This document shows, in pieces, positions 45,021-54,604 of a DNA stretch of 64,000 nt (position 1 is its first letter; every line of letters starts with the position of its first letter). Both the position numbers and the translations under genes were made by a program. Below the pieces are notes generated by a model, which was not told the DNA's origin, did no database searches, and worked only from the letters and a program-made list of their open reading frames with translations. This stretch comes from JAAXHB01 sp965214945 (GTDB taxonomy: Bacteria; Actinomycetota; Acidimicrobiia; Acidimicrobiales; Aldehydirespiratoraceae), in contig OZ244029.1 in the NCBI GenBank assembly GCA_965214945.1, forward strand, positions 2,976,001-3,040,000. The letters run 5' to 3'.

Positions 45021-46325
45021 GTGTGCAGGGCGTCTTATGGCATAGATCGGCTGCGGGCAAGGTTCGATCATCGGGGATTGATCGCGAACGCGGGGTTGGT
45101 CGCGCCTGCGACGCTGATGGCGCGTCTGGGGATGGAGGGACTTGTGGATCGGTGGGTGCGCACCGGTTCGGCACGGCCGGGCCGAAAGATCCTGACGTTG
45201 GTCATGTTGATGCTTGCCGGCGGCCCCCACATCGATCACGTGAACATGCTGCGCGCTGGGGCTACAGGGCGGGTGCTGCCGTTCAAGGCGATGGCGGCGT
45301 CGACGATCGGGACGTTCCTCCGCGGTTTCACGTTCGGGCACGTCCGCTAGCTCGACGCGGTGGCCTCCAGGGCGCTGGCACGAGCCTGGCAGGCAGGCGC
45401 TGGACCCAGCGAAGATGAGCCGCTGACGGTTGATCTGGATTCCACGATCTGCGAGGTCTACGGACACGGCAAGGGCGCCGCGGGCTACGGCTACACCGGC
45501 AAGCTGGGCTATCACCCGCTGCTCGCGGCCCGCGCCGACACCGGCGAGATCCTGTTCGCCCGGATGCGGCGAGGGTCGGCCAACACCGCCCGAGGCGCGC
45601 CGCGGTTCGTCAGCGAACTCGCCGGCGTGCTCAAACGCGCCAGAGCCCGTGGGCCCGTCACGCTGCGAGCCGCCTCGGGGTTCTGGTCCCACAAGCTGTG
45701 CGGCCGCCTCGACGCACTCGGCATCCAATGGTCCATCACCGCCCGCCAAAACAGCCGCGTCCGAGCCGCCATCGGCGACAACGCCTGGCAGCGAATCGGC
45801 TACACCCCCGGCGGCGAAGCCCAAGTCGCCGAAACCGCCTACACCGCAGGCCAAGGCAAAGCACAACGACAGATCCGCCTCGTCGTGCGCCGCACCCGCC
45901 TCGCCGAACCCGCCCAGCGGCGGCTGTGGCCCAACTGGCGCCACCACGCCTTCATCACCAACCGCTGCGACCTCGACGCCGTCGAAGCCGACGCATACCA
46001 CCGAGCCCACGCCAGGGTCGAACTGGCCATACGGGACCTCAAGGACTCCGGGCTCCAACACGTACCCTCCGGGCACTACTGGGCCAACGCCGCCTGGCTC
46101 GCCTGCGCGGCGCTCGCCCACAACATCGGATGCTGGACAACCCTGCTCGCCGGCCGGCCCAAAACCACCAGCCGCACCCTGAGAACCCGCATCATCGCGC
46201 TGCCCGCAGCGCTCGCCAACCGCTCCGGCCGCCACACCCTGCGACTCCCCGCCCGCTGGCCCTGGGCCCACGAATTCGAACACGCACTCAAAACCCTGCG
46301 AGCCCTGCCAGGACCCTCACCCTGA
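45021..46325 (+). pseudogene. IS1380-family transposase interrupted by an in-frame TAG
   Basis: 434 codons from a GTG at 45021 with AGGAGG 8 nt ahead. The frame has one stop, TAG at 45,348-45,350, after FGHVR; relatives read FGHVRQLDAV here, so a CAG to TAG change is likely. Catalytic DDE residues: Asp in LTVDLDSTI, Asp in RLDALGIQW or nearby, and the Glu in HARVELAIRDLK. Apart from the stop the gene is full length, so inactivation seems recent. Suppression or re-initiation could still give activity. Confidence 0.85.
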
Positions 46326-46502
46326 CACCCCCGCCCAGGGACCCGACGCCGCCCCCACACACCCTGGCGTCCACCACCGCCCCCACACGCAGCCAAACCC
46401 AAGACTCTCCCCCAACGCGCCCCTACACGCCCCACAACGCCGCTCACCCCGCACAACACCCCCACCGGCCCACACAACACCCCAAACCCCGCGCGTCAAC
46501 AA
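46326..46502 (+). other. C/A-rich non-coding 3' tail of the IS
   Basis: This stretch between the transposase stop and the right terminal repeat consists almost only of C and A on the plus strand, with few T and G. It shows no gene. Such a strand bias would give an unstructured, C-rich RNA downstream of the transposase gene. Confidence 0.6.
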
Positions 46503-46554
46503 CCAAACGGTGGATCCGGGCTTAGACCGCCGGATGGAGCCGCCCGACCTGGCC

Positions 46555-47793
46555 TTAATGGAAGCGGGCGCGTTCGGCGGGCGGCTTGTGCAACTCGAAC
46601 GCCGAGTGCAGCGCGTTTACGGCCTGTTCGGTTTCGTCGGCCCGGATCACGCACGAGATACGAATGGCCGACGTGGAGATCATCTCGATGTTGATGCCCT
46701 CAGCGGCCAGCGTCTCGAACATCCGTGCGGCCACGCCGGGGTTGGCTTTCATCCCGGCGCCGATCAGGCTGACTCGGGCGATGCCGTCGTCGCCGGCCAC
46801 ACCCGCTGCGCCCAGGTCGTCCCGCATGCCGTCCACCACCGAGCGGGCTACGGCGAGCTGGCTGATAGGCACCGTGAAGCTGATGTCGGTGACGCCGTGA
46901 CTCGACACGTTTTGGACGATCATGTCGACGTTCACGTCGCGATCGGCCAGCGCCCGAAAAAGCCGTGCGGCTACGCCAGGCTTGTCCGCTACGCCTGAGA
47001 CGGTCATCTTGGCTTCGCTGATGTCGTGCGTGACCGACGAGATGATGGCGTGTTCCATAGATTCCTCTCCGGTGACAATGGTGCCCGGCGCCCAGGTGAA
47101 GGCGGAGCGCACCTGCAGCTCCACGTTGTAAGCGCGGGCCATCTCCACGGCCCGCATGGCCGGCTTCGGGCAGCCGCTGGCGGTCATCTCAAGCAGCTCG
47201 TCGAAGGAGACGACGCTCATGCGGCGGGCCTCGGCGACCATCCGGGGGTCGGTAGTGAACACCCCGGGAACATCGGTGTAAAGCTCGCAACGGTCGGCGC
47301 CGAGAGCGTGGGCGAGGGCCACCGCTGTGGTGTCGGAGCCGCCCCGGCCCAGGAACGTCACGTCCCTGTCGCCCGACACACCCTGCGAGCCGCCCACGAC
47401 GGGTATCACCCCCTGGGAGAGGGCGCCGGTGACACGGTCGGGGGTAATGCGCACGATCTTGGCGTTGGTGTGCGCCTTGTCGGTGATGAACCCGGCCTGG
47501 CTGCCAGTGAACGAAGCGGCAGGCACGCCCAGGTCGCATATCGCCATTGCCACCAGCGCGCACGCCTTGCGCTCACCGCCGGTGACGAGCATGTCGAGCT
47601 CGCGGCCGGCGGGATGGTCGGCCACCTCCGCGGCGAGGCGCAGCAGCTGGTCGGTCTCAGAGCCCATGGCAGAGACGACCAGCACCAGGTCGTCGCCGTG
47701 GTCGCGCCGCCAGACGACGTGGTCTGCGACGGCTCGGATGCGGGCGCTGTCGGACACCGAGGTGCCGCCGAACTTCTCCACGACGAGTGCCAC
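46555..47793 (-). CDS. lysC/ask: aspartate kinase
   Basis: 412 residues. Kinase motif VEKFGGTSVSD at 5-15, catalytic region LGRGGSDTTAVALAHAL and DVPGVFTTDPR, then two ACT domains (about 265-330 and 345-405: GVADKPGVAARLFRALAD, KANPGVAARMFETLAAEGIN) for Lys/Thr feedback control. It phosphorylates aspartate, the first step toward Lys, Met and Thr. The next gene of its usual operon, asd, lies beyond the island on the same strand, and the IS right end begins 30 bp after this stop. The first base of the GTG start is at 47,793. Confidence 0.95.
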   Translation of the reverse strand: MALVVEKFGGTSVSDSARIRAVADHVVWRRDHGDDLVLVVSAMGSETDQLLRLAAEVADHPAGRELDMLVTGGERKACALVAMAICDLGVPAASFTGSQAGFITDKAHTNAKIVRITPDRVTGALSQGVIPVVGGSQGVSGDRDVTFLGRGGSDTTAVALAHALGADRCELYTDVPGVFTTDPRMVAEARRMSVVSFDELLEMTASGCPKPAMRAVEMARAYNVELQVRSAFTWAPGTIVTGEESMEHAIISSVTHDISEAKMTVSGVADKPGVAARLFRALADRDVNVDMIVQNVSSHGVTDISFTVPISQLAVARSVVDGMRDDLGAAGVAGDDGIARVSLIGAGMKANPGVAARMFETLAAEGINIEMISTSAIRISCVIRADETEQAVNALHSAFELHKPPAERARFH

Positions 47794-47901
47794 GACGGGT
47801 CAGGCTAACGCTCGCAGGCCGGGTGTCTTAGGGCGTGGCCGGCCGTTCCGAGACCCGGCGTCCGCCGGGTCTCGGGCCGCGGCGCTGGGGCCTGCGGTGG
47901 G

Positions 47902-48339
47902 TCAGCGACCGGTGGAGCCGAAGCCCTCGTCGCCCCGGTCGGAGCGTCCCAAGCTGTGGGTCTCCAGCAGGCGGACATGTTCGACTCGCTGTATCACCAG
48001 CTGTGCGATGCGATCGCCTCGCCTGATCGCGAAGGGCTCCGCCGGATCGGTGTTCACCAGGATCACCTTCAGCTCGCCCCGGTAGCCCGAGTCAATCAGA
48101 CCGGGCGTGTTCAGACAGGTCACACCGTGATGCCGGGCGAGGCCGCTGCGGGGCAGGACGAAGCCGGCAAACCCGGCAGGCAGCGCCACGGCGACGCCGG
48201 TCGGCACCAGCGAGCGGCCTCCGGCTGGGGCCAGTACCAGACCGACGCGGGCCATCAAGTCGATGCCGGCGTCGCCGGGATGGGCGTAACAGGGCAGCGG
48301 CAGGCCCGGATCGAGTCGCAGCACAGGCACTTCCAACAC
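47902..48339 (-). CDS. dut: dUTP diphosphatase
   Basis: 145 residues, the trimeric dUTPase size. All five motifs are recognisable: [24 protein letters not shown] with the catalytic Asp, [11 protein letters not shown], and the flexible C-terminal [11 protein letters not shown] that closes on the nucleotide. It removes dUTP and supplies dUMP. A GTG start; the sequence just upstream is a tandem repeat that contains the ribosome binding site twice. Confidence 0.95.
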   Translation of the reverse strand: MLEVPVLRLDPGLPLPCYAHPGDAGIDLMARVGLVLAPAGGRSLVPTGVAVALPAGFAGFVLPRSGLARHHGVTCLNTPGLIDSGYRGELKVILVNTDPAEPFAIRRGDRIAQLVIQRVEHVRLLETHSLGRSDRGDEGFGSTGR

Positions 48340-48341
48340 GT

Positions 48342-48409
48342 TCTGCTCCCTTCCGGCTGCCCGGCTGCCGGTCTGCTCCCTTCCGGCTGCCCGGCTGCCC
48401 GGCTGCCGG
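48342..48409 (-). repeat. tandem repeat duplicating the dut ribosome-binding region
   Basis: Units of 30 bp (48,342-48,371) and 38 bp (48,372-48,409, with an extra GGCTGCCC copy) share tctgctcccttccggctgcc. On the minus strand each carries GGAAGGGAGCAGA, the probable Shine-Dalgarno region of dut, so the dut leader holds two ribosome-binding sequences. Confidence 0.7.
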
Positions 48410-48539
48410 TCTCGCCGATGCGTCCGGGCCGTCGGCCCGACCGTTCAACCTCACCGGTCGGTTCAGCCGGTGAGAGTACCGGCTGGGTGCCGCAGGGCTC
48501 TGAAGGGCCGGATCGCGTGCCGCGGTTAGCCTGAGGCAG

Positions 48540-49073
48540 GTGCTCGCCTGGATCGACCTGGAGATGACCGGCCTGGATCCGCAGCGCCATGTCATCATTG
48601 AGATCGCGACGCTGGTCACCGACGACGATCTGCGGCTGGTTGCTGAGGGCCCCGACACAGTGATCCACCAGCCGCCCGAAGCCCTGGCCAGGATGGACGA
48701 CAGCGTGCGGGCGCTGCACTCCGCCAGCGGTCTGCTGACCCGTGTAGAAACTTCCCGGACGACCCTCGCCGAAGCGGGCGCAGCCGCGCTCGGGTTCCTG
48801 CAACGCCACATCTCGAAGCCGCGTAGTGTGCCGCTGTGCGGCAACTCGATCGGCACGGATCGCAGGTTCTTGGCCGTCCACCTTCCCGAAATCGAGGAGT
48901 TCCTCCACTACCGCTCGGTTGACGTGTCCACCGTGAAGGAGCTGGCTCGGCGCTGGCGGCCCGACATCTACGAAGGTGCCCCCGAGAAGGCAAATACCCA
49001 CCTGGCGCTCGACGACATCCGCGAGAGCGTCGACGAGCTGCGCTGGTACCGCAAGTCCGGCTTCATCGGCTGA
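48540..49073 (+). CDS. orn: oligoribonuclease
   Basis: 177 residues. DEDDh 3'-5' exonuclease pattern: WIDLEMTGLD (DE of Exo I) at 4-13, CGNSIGTDRRF (Exo II), and THLALDDIRESVDELRWYR (Exo III His and Asp). It degrades 2-5 nt RNAs and pGpG in the cytoplasm. The GTG at 48540 starts directly at the first beta-strand, as usual for the family. Confidence 0.95.
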   Translation: MLAWIDLEMTGLDPQRHVIIEIATLVTDDDLRLVAEGPDTVIHQPPEALARMDDSVRALHSASGLLTRVETSRTTLAEAGAAALGFLQRHISKPRSVPLCGNSIGTDRRFLAVHLPEIEEFLHYRSVDVSTVKELARRWRPDIYEGAPEKANTHLALDDIRESVDELRWYRKSGFIG

Positions 49074-49099
49074 GCCTCGGGCGCATCAACGTCACAGAG

Positions 49100-49173
49100 C
49101 CTGCGCCGGCCGGCCTTTGGCCTGCGCCGGCCGGCCTTTGGGCTGTCAGCGTGACCTGACGGCTGTCAGCGTG
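49100..49173. repeat. two tandem repeats between orn and the MFS gene
   Basis: cctgcgccggccggcctttgg occurs twice head to tail (49,100-49,120 and 49,121-49,141). ggctgtcagcgtg occurs at 49,141-49,153 and again at 49,161-49,173, the latter copy being the stop region of the MFS gene. No gene lies between. Confidence 0.7.
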
Positions 49174-50398
49174 GCTTGGCTGCACGGGCCCAGAGCTGGA
49201 AGGCCAGCGCGACTGAACAGTACACCAAGTAGCCCACGCCGAGCGGGGTGACTGTCCCCTCAATGGCCCGGTCGACGAACGACGCCAATAGTGCTCCGGC
49301 CAGCATGCTGCAGCACCCGAGCACGGCGGCGGCGGTGCCGGCCATCTTGCCCATCGGCTCAAGCGCCAGGCTGTAGCACACCGGGAAGTAGGCGCCGTGG
49401 CATCCGACCGTCAGCGAGAACGCGAGCAGCCACAACAGGATCGGGGGTCGGCCGTCTCCTGCTGAGGCCACCGCCAGCTGCAGCGCGGAGAAAGCCACAA
49501 GCGTGCCGCCCGTGACCAGGGCGTAGCGCTCAGCGGGCACGGTGCGCAGGATTCGCCCGGCGCCCAGAGTCGCCACCACCAGCGTCAGGCCCATTACCGA
49601 AAAGTAAGGTACGAACCATCCGGGCCGACCGAACACCGAGCCGAAGATCAGCTCCGAGCTGCCGAGAAACGGCAGGAACGCCCCAAAGCCGAAAGTGACC
49701 GACAGCGCGTAGCCCAGCGTCACTCGGTTGGACACCACCGAACGGAACCCTCCCAATATCACCCCGAAACGAAGCGGGCGGCGGTTTTCGGCTGCCAGCG
49801 TCTCGGGAAGCCGTCCTAGCCACGCCATTGTCGCGGCGGACACCAGCAGCCCGAAGGCCATCACGTAGCGCCACGATCCGAGTGCCACCAGCAGACTGCC
49901 GATCACGGGAGCGGTGAGCGGCACCATGAAGAACACGGCCTGGATCAGGGCCATCACACGGGCCATGGCGTCGCCGGTGAAGCGGTCGCGCACGATCGCC
50001 TGGCTCAGCGTCCTCGGTCCGGCCGCGGCCAGCCCCCACACGAATCGGCTGGCGAACAGCATCGTCAGCGACGATGACAGGGTCGCTGCCAGGGCTGCCA
50101 CGCCGTACAACGCCGCGCTGCCTAGCAGCATCGGCTTGCGCCCCAGAGCGTCGCTGACCGGGCCGAACAGCAGGTTCCCGAAGCCAGCGCCAAAAAAGAA
50201 GAACGTCACCGCCAGCGAGAGCCGTGTGGAGTCATTGGCCAGTCCGAAGGCGGGCCGCATGGCTGAGAACGCGGGCAGCACCACGTCTATCGCGAGTGCG
50301 GACATGGCTGTGAGAAGCGCCATGAACACGATGAACTCGCGCTCGCCCATCCTGCCGCGGCCCGGCCGCCGCAGTCGGGGGGCAGTGGCAGGGCTCAC
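49166..50398 (-). CDS. MFS transporter, Bcr/CflA-type
   Basis: 410 residues with 12 hydrophobic segments. The loop FGPVSDALGRKPMLLGSAALYG is the Bcr/CflA version of the MFS signature (partly quoted), followed by FASRFVWGLAAAGPRTLSQAIVRD, of which the R-x-x-x-G-x-x-A pattern is characteristic. A drug or small-molecule exporter by family. It is convergent with orn. Confidence 0.85.
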   Translation of the reverse strand: MSPATAPRLRRPGRGRMGEREFIVFMALLTAMSALAIDVVLPAFSAMRPAFGLANDSTRLSLAVTFFFFGAGFGNLLFGPVSDALGRKPMLLGSAALYGVAALAATLSSSLTMLFASRFVWGLAAAGPRTLSQAIVRDRFTGDAMARVMALIQAVFFMVPLTAPVIGSLLVALGSWRYVMAFGLLVSAATMAWLGRLPETLAAENRRPLRFGVILGGFRSVVSNRVTLGYALSVTFGFGAFLPFLGSSELIFGSVFGRPGWFVPYFSVMGLTLVVATLGAGRILRTVPAERYALVTGGTLVAFSALQLAVASAGDGRPPILLWLLAFSLTVGCHGAYFPVCYSLALEPMGKMAGTAAAVLGCCSMLAGALLASFVDRAIEGTVTPLGVGYLVYCSVALAFQLWARAAKPR

Positions 50399-50639
50399 CG
50401 GCGAAGGCTAGCCGTCACGCTGCGGATGCTCCGCCAGCGGGCGCGGCGCAGCCGTAGGTAGTCGCCACCCTGAGGAGGTCTGCAAGCCGTGCGTGCAGGT
50501 TTGCGGCGCGCCCATGGCGCGGCTGCTGACAGAGCCGGCGCTGCCGCGACCGGCGTTTGATCCGACATAATCGGCGCTGAACGGTGCTGGGGGCGAAGCC
50601 GACCCGTGCCGAGTTCGTCAAGAAAGCAGGTTCGGGCCT

Positions 50640-51737
50640 TTGGCAGCGACGCCCTCGGCGGTTTACCGCAAGCAAGAACAGGAGCCGGCGTCGACTGAGG
50701 TCACCGAGGCCGCGCCGGGCGTACTGCGGATGCAGCTCCCGGTGAACATGCCCGGCCTCGGCCACGTGAACTGTTACGCGCTGTGCGACAGCGACGGCGT
50801 GGTACTGGTCGACCCTGGCCTGCCTGGTGAGGAGTCGTGGTCGGCGCTGGTCGATCGGCTTCGCCGCGCGGGCATCCCGCTCAGGCGGGTGCACACCGTG
50901 GTGGTCACGCACTCGCACCCCGACCACTACGGCGGCAGCCACCAGCTCCGCGAGGAGACAGGTGCCGAGCTGCTCACCCACACGGCGTTCGCCCCCAACC
51001 AGGCCGCCGGCTCCGCCAACGACGACATCGACCTTGAGCTGCTCGAGCTGCAACCCGGCGAGCTGGTAGAGCTTTGGAAGCACAAGCTCGCCGATCTGGG
51101 TGCCACACCGTGGGGCACGCCCCGGCAGCCGCCGCCCGATGAGGTCATCCGCTTGTGGATCAGCCCAGACGGGCAACGACATCTGCCGAGATTCCGGGTG
51201 CCCGATCCGACGGCACGGGTGGGCGACGGAGCGGTGTTGAAGCTGGCCGGCCGGGACTGGTTCGCAGCGCACACCCCCGGTCACACTGTCGACCATCTCT
51301 GCCTTTGGGATCCCGAGGAGGGCGTGCTGCTGTCAGGCGACCACGTGCTGCCGACCATCACGCCCCACATCGCAGGATCCACCGAGATAGACGACCCGCT
51401 CGCGGCGTTCTTCAGTTCGCTCGAGCGGGTCGCCGCCTTCGAAGGGGTCAGTACTTGTCTGCCCGCCCACGGTCACCCGTTCGCCGATCTCAAAGGGCGT
51501 TGTGACGCGATCCGCCGCCACCACTTTGAGCGGCTCGACGTGCTGCGTGCCGCGGGCGCGCAGCTGGGCGACGCGCCGGTGGAGACCTACATGAAGGAGC
51601 TGTTCTCCGAGCGGGCATGGGGAGACATGGCCGCCAGCGAGACGTTCGCCCATCTAGAGCATCTGAGGATCGTCGGGGACGCCGCCTCCCGCCGCGACTC
51701 CGAAGGCCTGCTGCACTACTGCATCCACACCGCCTGA
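50640..51737 (+). CDS. MBL-fold metallo-hydrolase
   Basis: 365 residues from a TTG at 50640 (start uncertain). Zinc motif THSHPDH at about 97-103, further His in HTPGHTVDH, Asp in LLSGDHVLP and the last His in PAHGHPF. The C-terminal winged-helix-like domain (ETYMKELFSERAWGDM) is typical of the LACTB2/hydroxyacylglutathione-hydrolase relatives. Substrate unknown; no neighbour suggests one. Upstream 50,399-50,639 is without a gene, with a CATAAT at 50,566-50,571 as a possible -10. Confidence 0.85.
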   Translation: MAATPSAVYRKQEQEPASTEVTEAAPGVLRMQLPVNMPGLGHVNCYALCDSDGVVLVDPGLPGEESWSALVDRLRRAGIPLRRVHTVVVTHSHPDHYGGSHQLREETGAELLTHTAFAPNQAAGSANDDIDLELLELQPGELVELWKHKLADLGATPWGTPRQPPPDEVIRLWISPDGQRHLPRFRVPDPTARVGDGAVLKLAGRDWFAAHTPGHTVDHLCLWDPEEGVLLSGDHVLPTITPHIAGSTEIDDPLAAFFSSLERVAAFEGVSTCLPAHGHPFADLKGRCDAIRRHHFERLDVLRAAGAQLGDAPVETYMKELFSERAWGDMAASETFAHLEHLRIVGDAASRRDSEGLLHYCIHTA

Positions 51738-51749
51738 CCAAGTGTTCTG

Positions 51750-52529
51750 TCAGAGCTGGCGAAGGGTGGCGGCGGTAGCCGCGACCCCGTCAACGGTGAG
51801 CCAAGCCGCGGCGCCATCAGCGAGGCGCGAGGCCCACAGCTCCAGACGGTGGTCGGCGCCCACCGGGGCTCTGTGCTCCAGCTCAGCGCGCAGGCGCGAG
51901 TCTTGTCCGAGCCCGGTCGTCGCAGCTGCGTCCGGGGGTGCGGCCAGACGGGTCGCCGCCTCTACCAGAGCCGACCAGTGCGCGGCATTGTTCATATGAT
52001 TGAGCATGTCGAGATCGACGGCGCGCATGCGCCACGGAAGACGCACGCTGCCCGCGGCGGGCTCGGTCGGAAGCATCAGCCGGGCCGACACCCGCCGCCC
52101 GGCGGCGCTGGGGCCCCACACCGGGTAGAACTGGGCGGGCAAACGGCGCGGGGTGCCCATCCGCCCGTCCACGTGAACCCACACCGCGACCGCACTCACG
52201 GCGCCGCCGCGGTCGCCGGTGATCTCGGTGCGGCGCTCAGCCCAGCGCCCGCCGTAGCCGCTGCACCATGTGGCTATCTCCATCCACTCCTGGTGGCGGG
52301 GAAGGTTGGCGGCCTCTATCAGCGTGCGGCGCACCACCCAGGCCATCGGCTCAGCGAAGTCGGCGTCGGCGGAATCGTCGCGGGCCACGTCTTGGAGGTA
52401 TCTGGCCACGGCGTCAAGCCGCACACGCCCCTGGGGAGACACGTCGCTTAGCCGCACCCGCCGCCCAACAGCGAACACCCTGCCGGCCTTCGGCCTGGGG
52501 GTCACCACCGCGGCTCCAATCTGCGCCAT
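51750..52529 (-). CDS. acyl-ACP thioesterase-like protein
   Basis: 259 residues with two hot-dog domains. The first has VSPQGRVRLDAVARYLQDVA, typical of the N-terminal half of FatA/acyl-ACP thioesterases; the second has DLDMLNHMNNAAHWSALVE, the catalytic Asn/His region. It releases fatty acids from ACP or CoA. It is convergent with the metallo-hydrolase gene (12 bp between the stops). Confidence 0.82.
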   Translation of the reverse strand: MAQIGAAVVTPRPKAGRVFAVGRRVRLSDVSPQGRVRLDAVARYLQDVARDDSADADFAEPMAWVVRRTLIEAANLPRHQEWMEIATWCSGYGGRWAERRTEITGDRGGAVSAVAVWVHVDGRMGTPRRLPAQFYPVWGPSAAGRRVSARLMLPTEPAAGSVRLPWRMRAVDLDMLNHMNNAAHWSALVEAATRLAAPPDAAATTGLGQDSRLRAELEHRAPVGADHRLELWASRLADGAAAWLTVDGVAATAATLRQL

Positions 52530-52706
52530 GATGTCACGCTAAACGAGCACAGCGTCGCTGTGCCCGCGGTGGTGGACCGGCGTCCGGGTCGGGCAAGGCC
52601 CCGCCGGCCCCGCAACGGGTGGCGTTCGGCCCCGACGAGCGCAGGGCTCAAGTGCCGATCAGTCTGAACGGCACTGTCTTGTCCGCAACCGGTACCGTTA
52701 CCTCCA

Positions 52707-53438
52707 ATGAGCGCGGACGGCTTCAAGTGCTGCCATTTTCGCACCATAGCCGGAGGCCGAGCGCCAGCGGCGGTTCTGAGCATCGGTCTGGCCGTTCTGG
52801 CGGGCGCCTGCTCGGTTGTCGGCGGCGCCCCCGCCGAGGGCGGGGCCTCCGAGCAGACCCCCAAGATCGTCCTCAGTCGCGACACTCCGGATCTGGCCCC
52901 CGGCCAGGCCGACATCCAGCCTCTCGACGCCGTCGACGATGCCCCGAACCGCGCGCCGAGCGACGCCGACTCGGGCTACCCGGCTCAGCAGCTGCCCGAC
53001 TCCGCAGCAGCGAGCCTCTCGGCGCTTGAGTTCGACTTGTTCGACGGGGGTGTCCGCACGCTCGGCCACTACCGAGGCACGCCGCTGGTGGTTAACTTCT
53101 TCGCATCTTGGTGTCCGCCGTGCGTGCGGGAGCTGCCCGAGTTCCAGGCGGTGCACTCCGATCTCGGTAGCGATGTGGCATTCCTCGGCCTGTCGCAGGA
53201 CGCCGACGCCTCCGACGCGCTTGAGCTGGTCGAAGCCGCAGGCGTCACCTTCGATATCGGCTGGGATCCCGACCTGGAGGTGTACGGCGAGACGGGCAGC
53301 ATCGCCATGCCCACCACAGCGTTTTTAACCGCGGAAGGCGTACTGGCCGACGTTTTCGCCGGCGCCCTCACTCGTGACGGTCTGACAGAGCGCATCGCCG
53401 CTGTCGCCGGTAGCGCGGCGTCACCCCAGAGAGGCTGA
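52707..53438 (+). CDS. TlpA/ResA-like thioredoxin lipoprotein
   Basis: 243 residues. A signal segment ending VLAGACS is a lipobox, followed by a disordered Ala/Pro/Asp-rich linker to about 100 and the thioredoxin domain with the redox motif FFASWCPPC. The fold is of the TlpA/ResA group, which reduce apocytochrome c or protein disulfides outside the membrane. Six nt ahead of the CcdA-like gene, which supplies electrons across the membrane; the two form a pair and may serve the cytochrome c encoded at 57,090. Confidence 0.88.
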   Translation: MSADGFKCCHFRTIAGGRAPAAVLSIGLAVLAGACSVVGGAPAEGGASEQTPKIVLSRDTPDLAPGQADIQPLDAVDDAPNRAPSDADSGYPAQQLPDSAAASLSALEFDLFDGGVRTLGHYRGTPLVVNFFASWCPPCVRELPEFQAVHSDLGSDVAFLGLSQDADASDALELVEAAGVTFDIGWDPDLEVYGETGSIAMPTTAFLTAEGVLADVFAGALTRDGLTERIAAVAGSAASPQRG

Positions 53439-53443
53439 GCGGC

Positions 53444-54604
53444 GTGGAGCTGGCGCTCGCGTTCCCCTACTCGTTGGGGCTGGTGGCCGCTTTCAACCCG
53501 TGCGGCTTCGCTCTGTTGCCCGCCTACCTGTCGTACTTCTTGGGGATCGACCCCGCTGCCGGCGCAACAACCGCCGAAGGCGGCGAGGGGGGCGGCCGGC
53601 TGCTATCGGCAATGCTGCGCGGCATCGCGGTCGGGCTCACGCTCACTGCGGGCTTCGTTGCTGTGTTCGGTGCGTTCGGTGTGGTGTTCGAGACGGTCCT
53701 GAGCCAGGGCGTGGTGCTCGACAGGATTGGCTATGTCACCATCGTCGTCGGCATCGGCATGGCGGTTCTCGGTGTGGTGATGCTGGCCGGCAAGGAGATC
53801 AACCTGCGGCTCCCGAAGATGAGCAGAGGCGTCAGCGGGCGTGGCCTGCCGTCGGTGTTCATGTTCGGTGTGAGTTACGCGGTGGTGTCGCTGTCTTGCA
53901 CTATCGGGCTGTTCATCGCAGCGGTCACGGCCACGCTCACCGACCAGGGCTTCGCTACGGGCGTCGCGAACTTCGTGGCCTACGGAGCGGGGATGGGATC
54001 GGTGATCACGTTCTTGACGCTGGCGCTGGTGCTGGCCCGCGCCAACCTGGTGCGCACCATGCGCAAGGGCCTGCGCTGGGTGAACCGCGTGTCGGGGCTG
54101 ATGCTCGCCGTGGCCGGCGCGTATCTGGTGAACTACGGCTGGTGGGAGCTGCGGCTGCGCGACGACCCGACCGCCGAAAACGCCCTGGTGGAATGGTTCA
54201 TCGAGCTTCAGGCCGAGCTGAGCAACTGGATCTCGCACACCACACCGCACCGGCTCGGCGTGCTGAGCGCGCTGGGAGTGGCCGGCGCGCTGCTGCTCGG
54301 TTGGCGGGAGGCCGAGCCCAACGTCTGGAAGCGCCGGTCGGTGACGGCTGCCTACGCGGTCGTGTGGGCTGTGGTGGAGTTCGGGTACAACGGCGGAGAC
54401 TTCCTGCTGGGGCCGTTGCTGCGCTTCGTCGCGGGCTGGCCCGAGCGGGTGGCCGGATGGTTCACAGACCCGCTGCGTTTCGGGGTGCCATGCGAGATCG
54501 CCTTCGCAGCGCTGATCGGATGGGCGGCTGGTCGCCGGCTCCGGCGCGCGGTCGGCAGGCTCAGGGAGCGAGGCGCTCCACAGTCCAGTTCGACCGGCCG
54601 GTAG
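53444..54604 (+). CDS. CcdA/DsbD-like cytochrome c biogenesis membrane protein
   Basis: 386 residues. The N-terminal part (about 1-240) is a CcdA core with its first Cys motif AFNPCGFALLPAY and the second in SLSCTIGLF, six helices. The extra 140 residues add two or three further hydrophobic segments, so it is longer than ordinary CcdA. It moves reducing power from cytoplasmic thioredoxin to the TlpA-like partner. The last 44 bp overlap the end of the convergent pdxH gene. Confidence 0.88.
   Translation: MELALAFPYSLGLVAAFNPCGFALLPAYLSYFLGIDPAAGATTAEGGEGGGRLLSAMLRGIAVGLTLTAGFVAVFGAFGVVFETVLSQGVVLDRIGYVTIVVGIGMAVLGVVMLAGKEINLRLPKMSRGVSGRGLPSVFMFGVSYAVVSLSCTIGLFIAAVTATLTDQGFATGVANFVAYGAGMGSVITFLTLALVLARANLVRTMRKGLRWVNRVSGLMLAVAGAYLVNYGWWELRLRDDPTAENALVEWFIELQAELSNWISHTTPHRLGVLSALGVAGALLLGWREAEPNVWKRRSVTAAYAVVWAVVEFGYNGGDFLLGPLLRFVAGWPERVAGWFTDPLRFGVPCEIAFAALIGWAAGRRLRRAVGRLRERGAPQSSSTGR

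Larger units (their letters stand above)
44902..46520 (+). mobile_element. IS1380-like insertion sequence
   Basis: 1,619 bp with terminal inverted repeats CCTGGATCCACCGTTTGG (44,902-44,919) and CCAAACGGTGGATCCGGG (46,503-46,520), one mismatch in 18. CTTAG stands immediately outside both ends (44,897-44,901 and 46,521-46,525), a 5-bp target duplication of the size known for the family. The single transposase gene fills most of it; the last 190 bp are an extremely C/A-rich non-coding tail. Confidence 0.85.

Noticed and set aside
48092..49001. minus-strand frames overlapping orn and dut
   Set aside because: They cross two conserved genes and have low-complexity Ser/Arg/Pro content.
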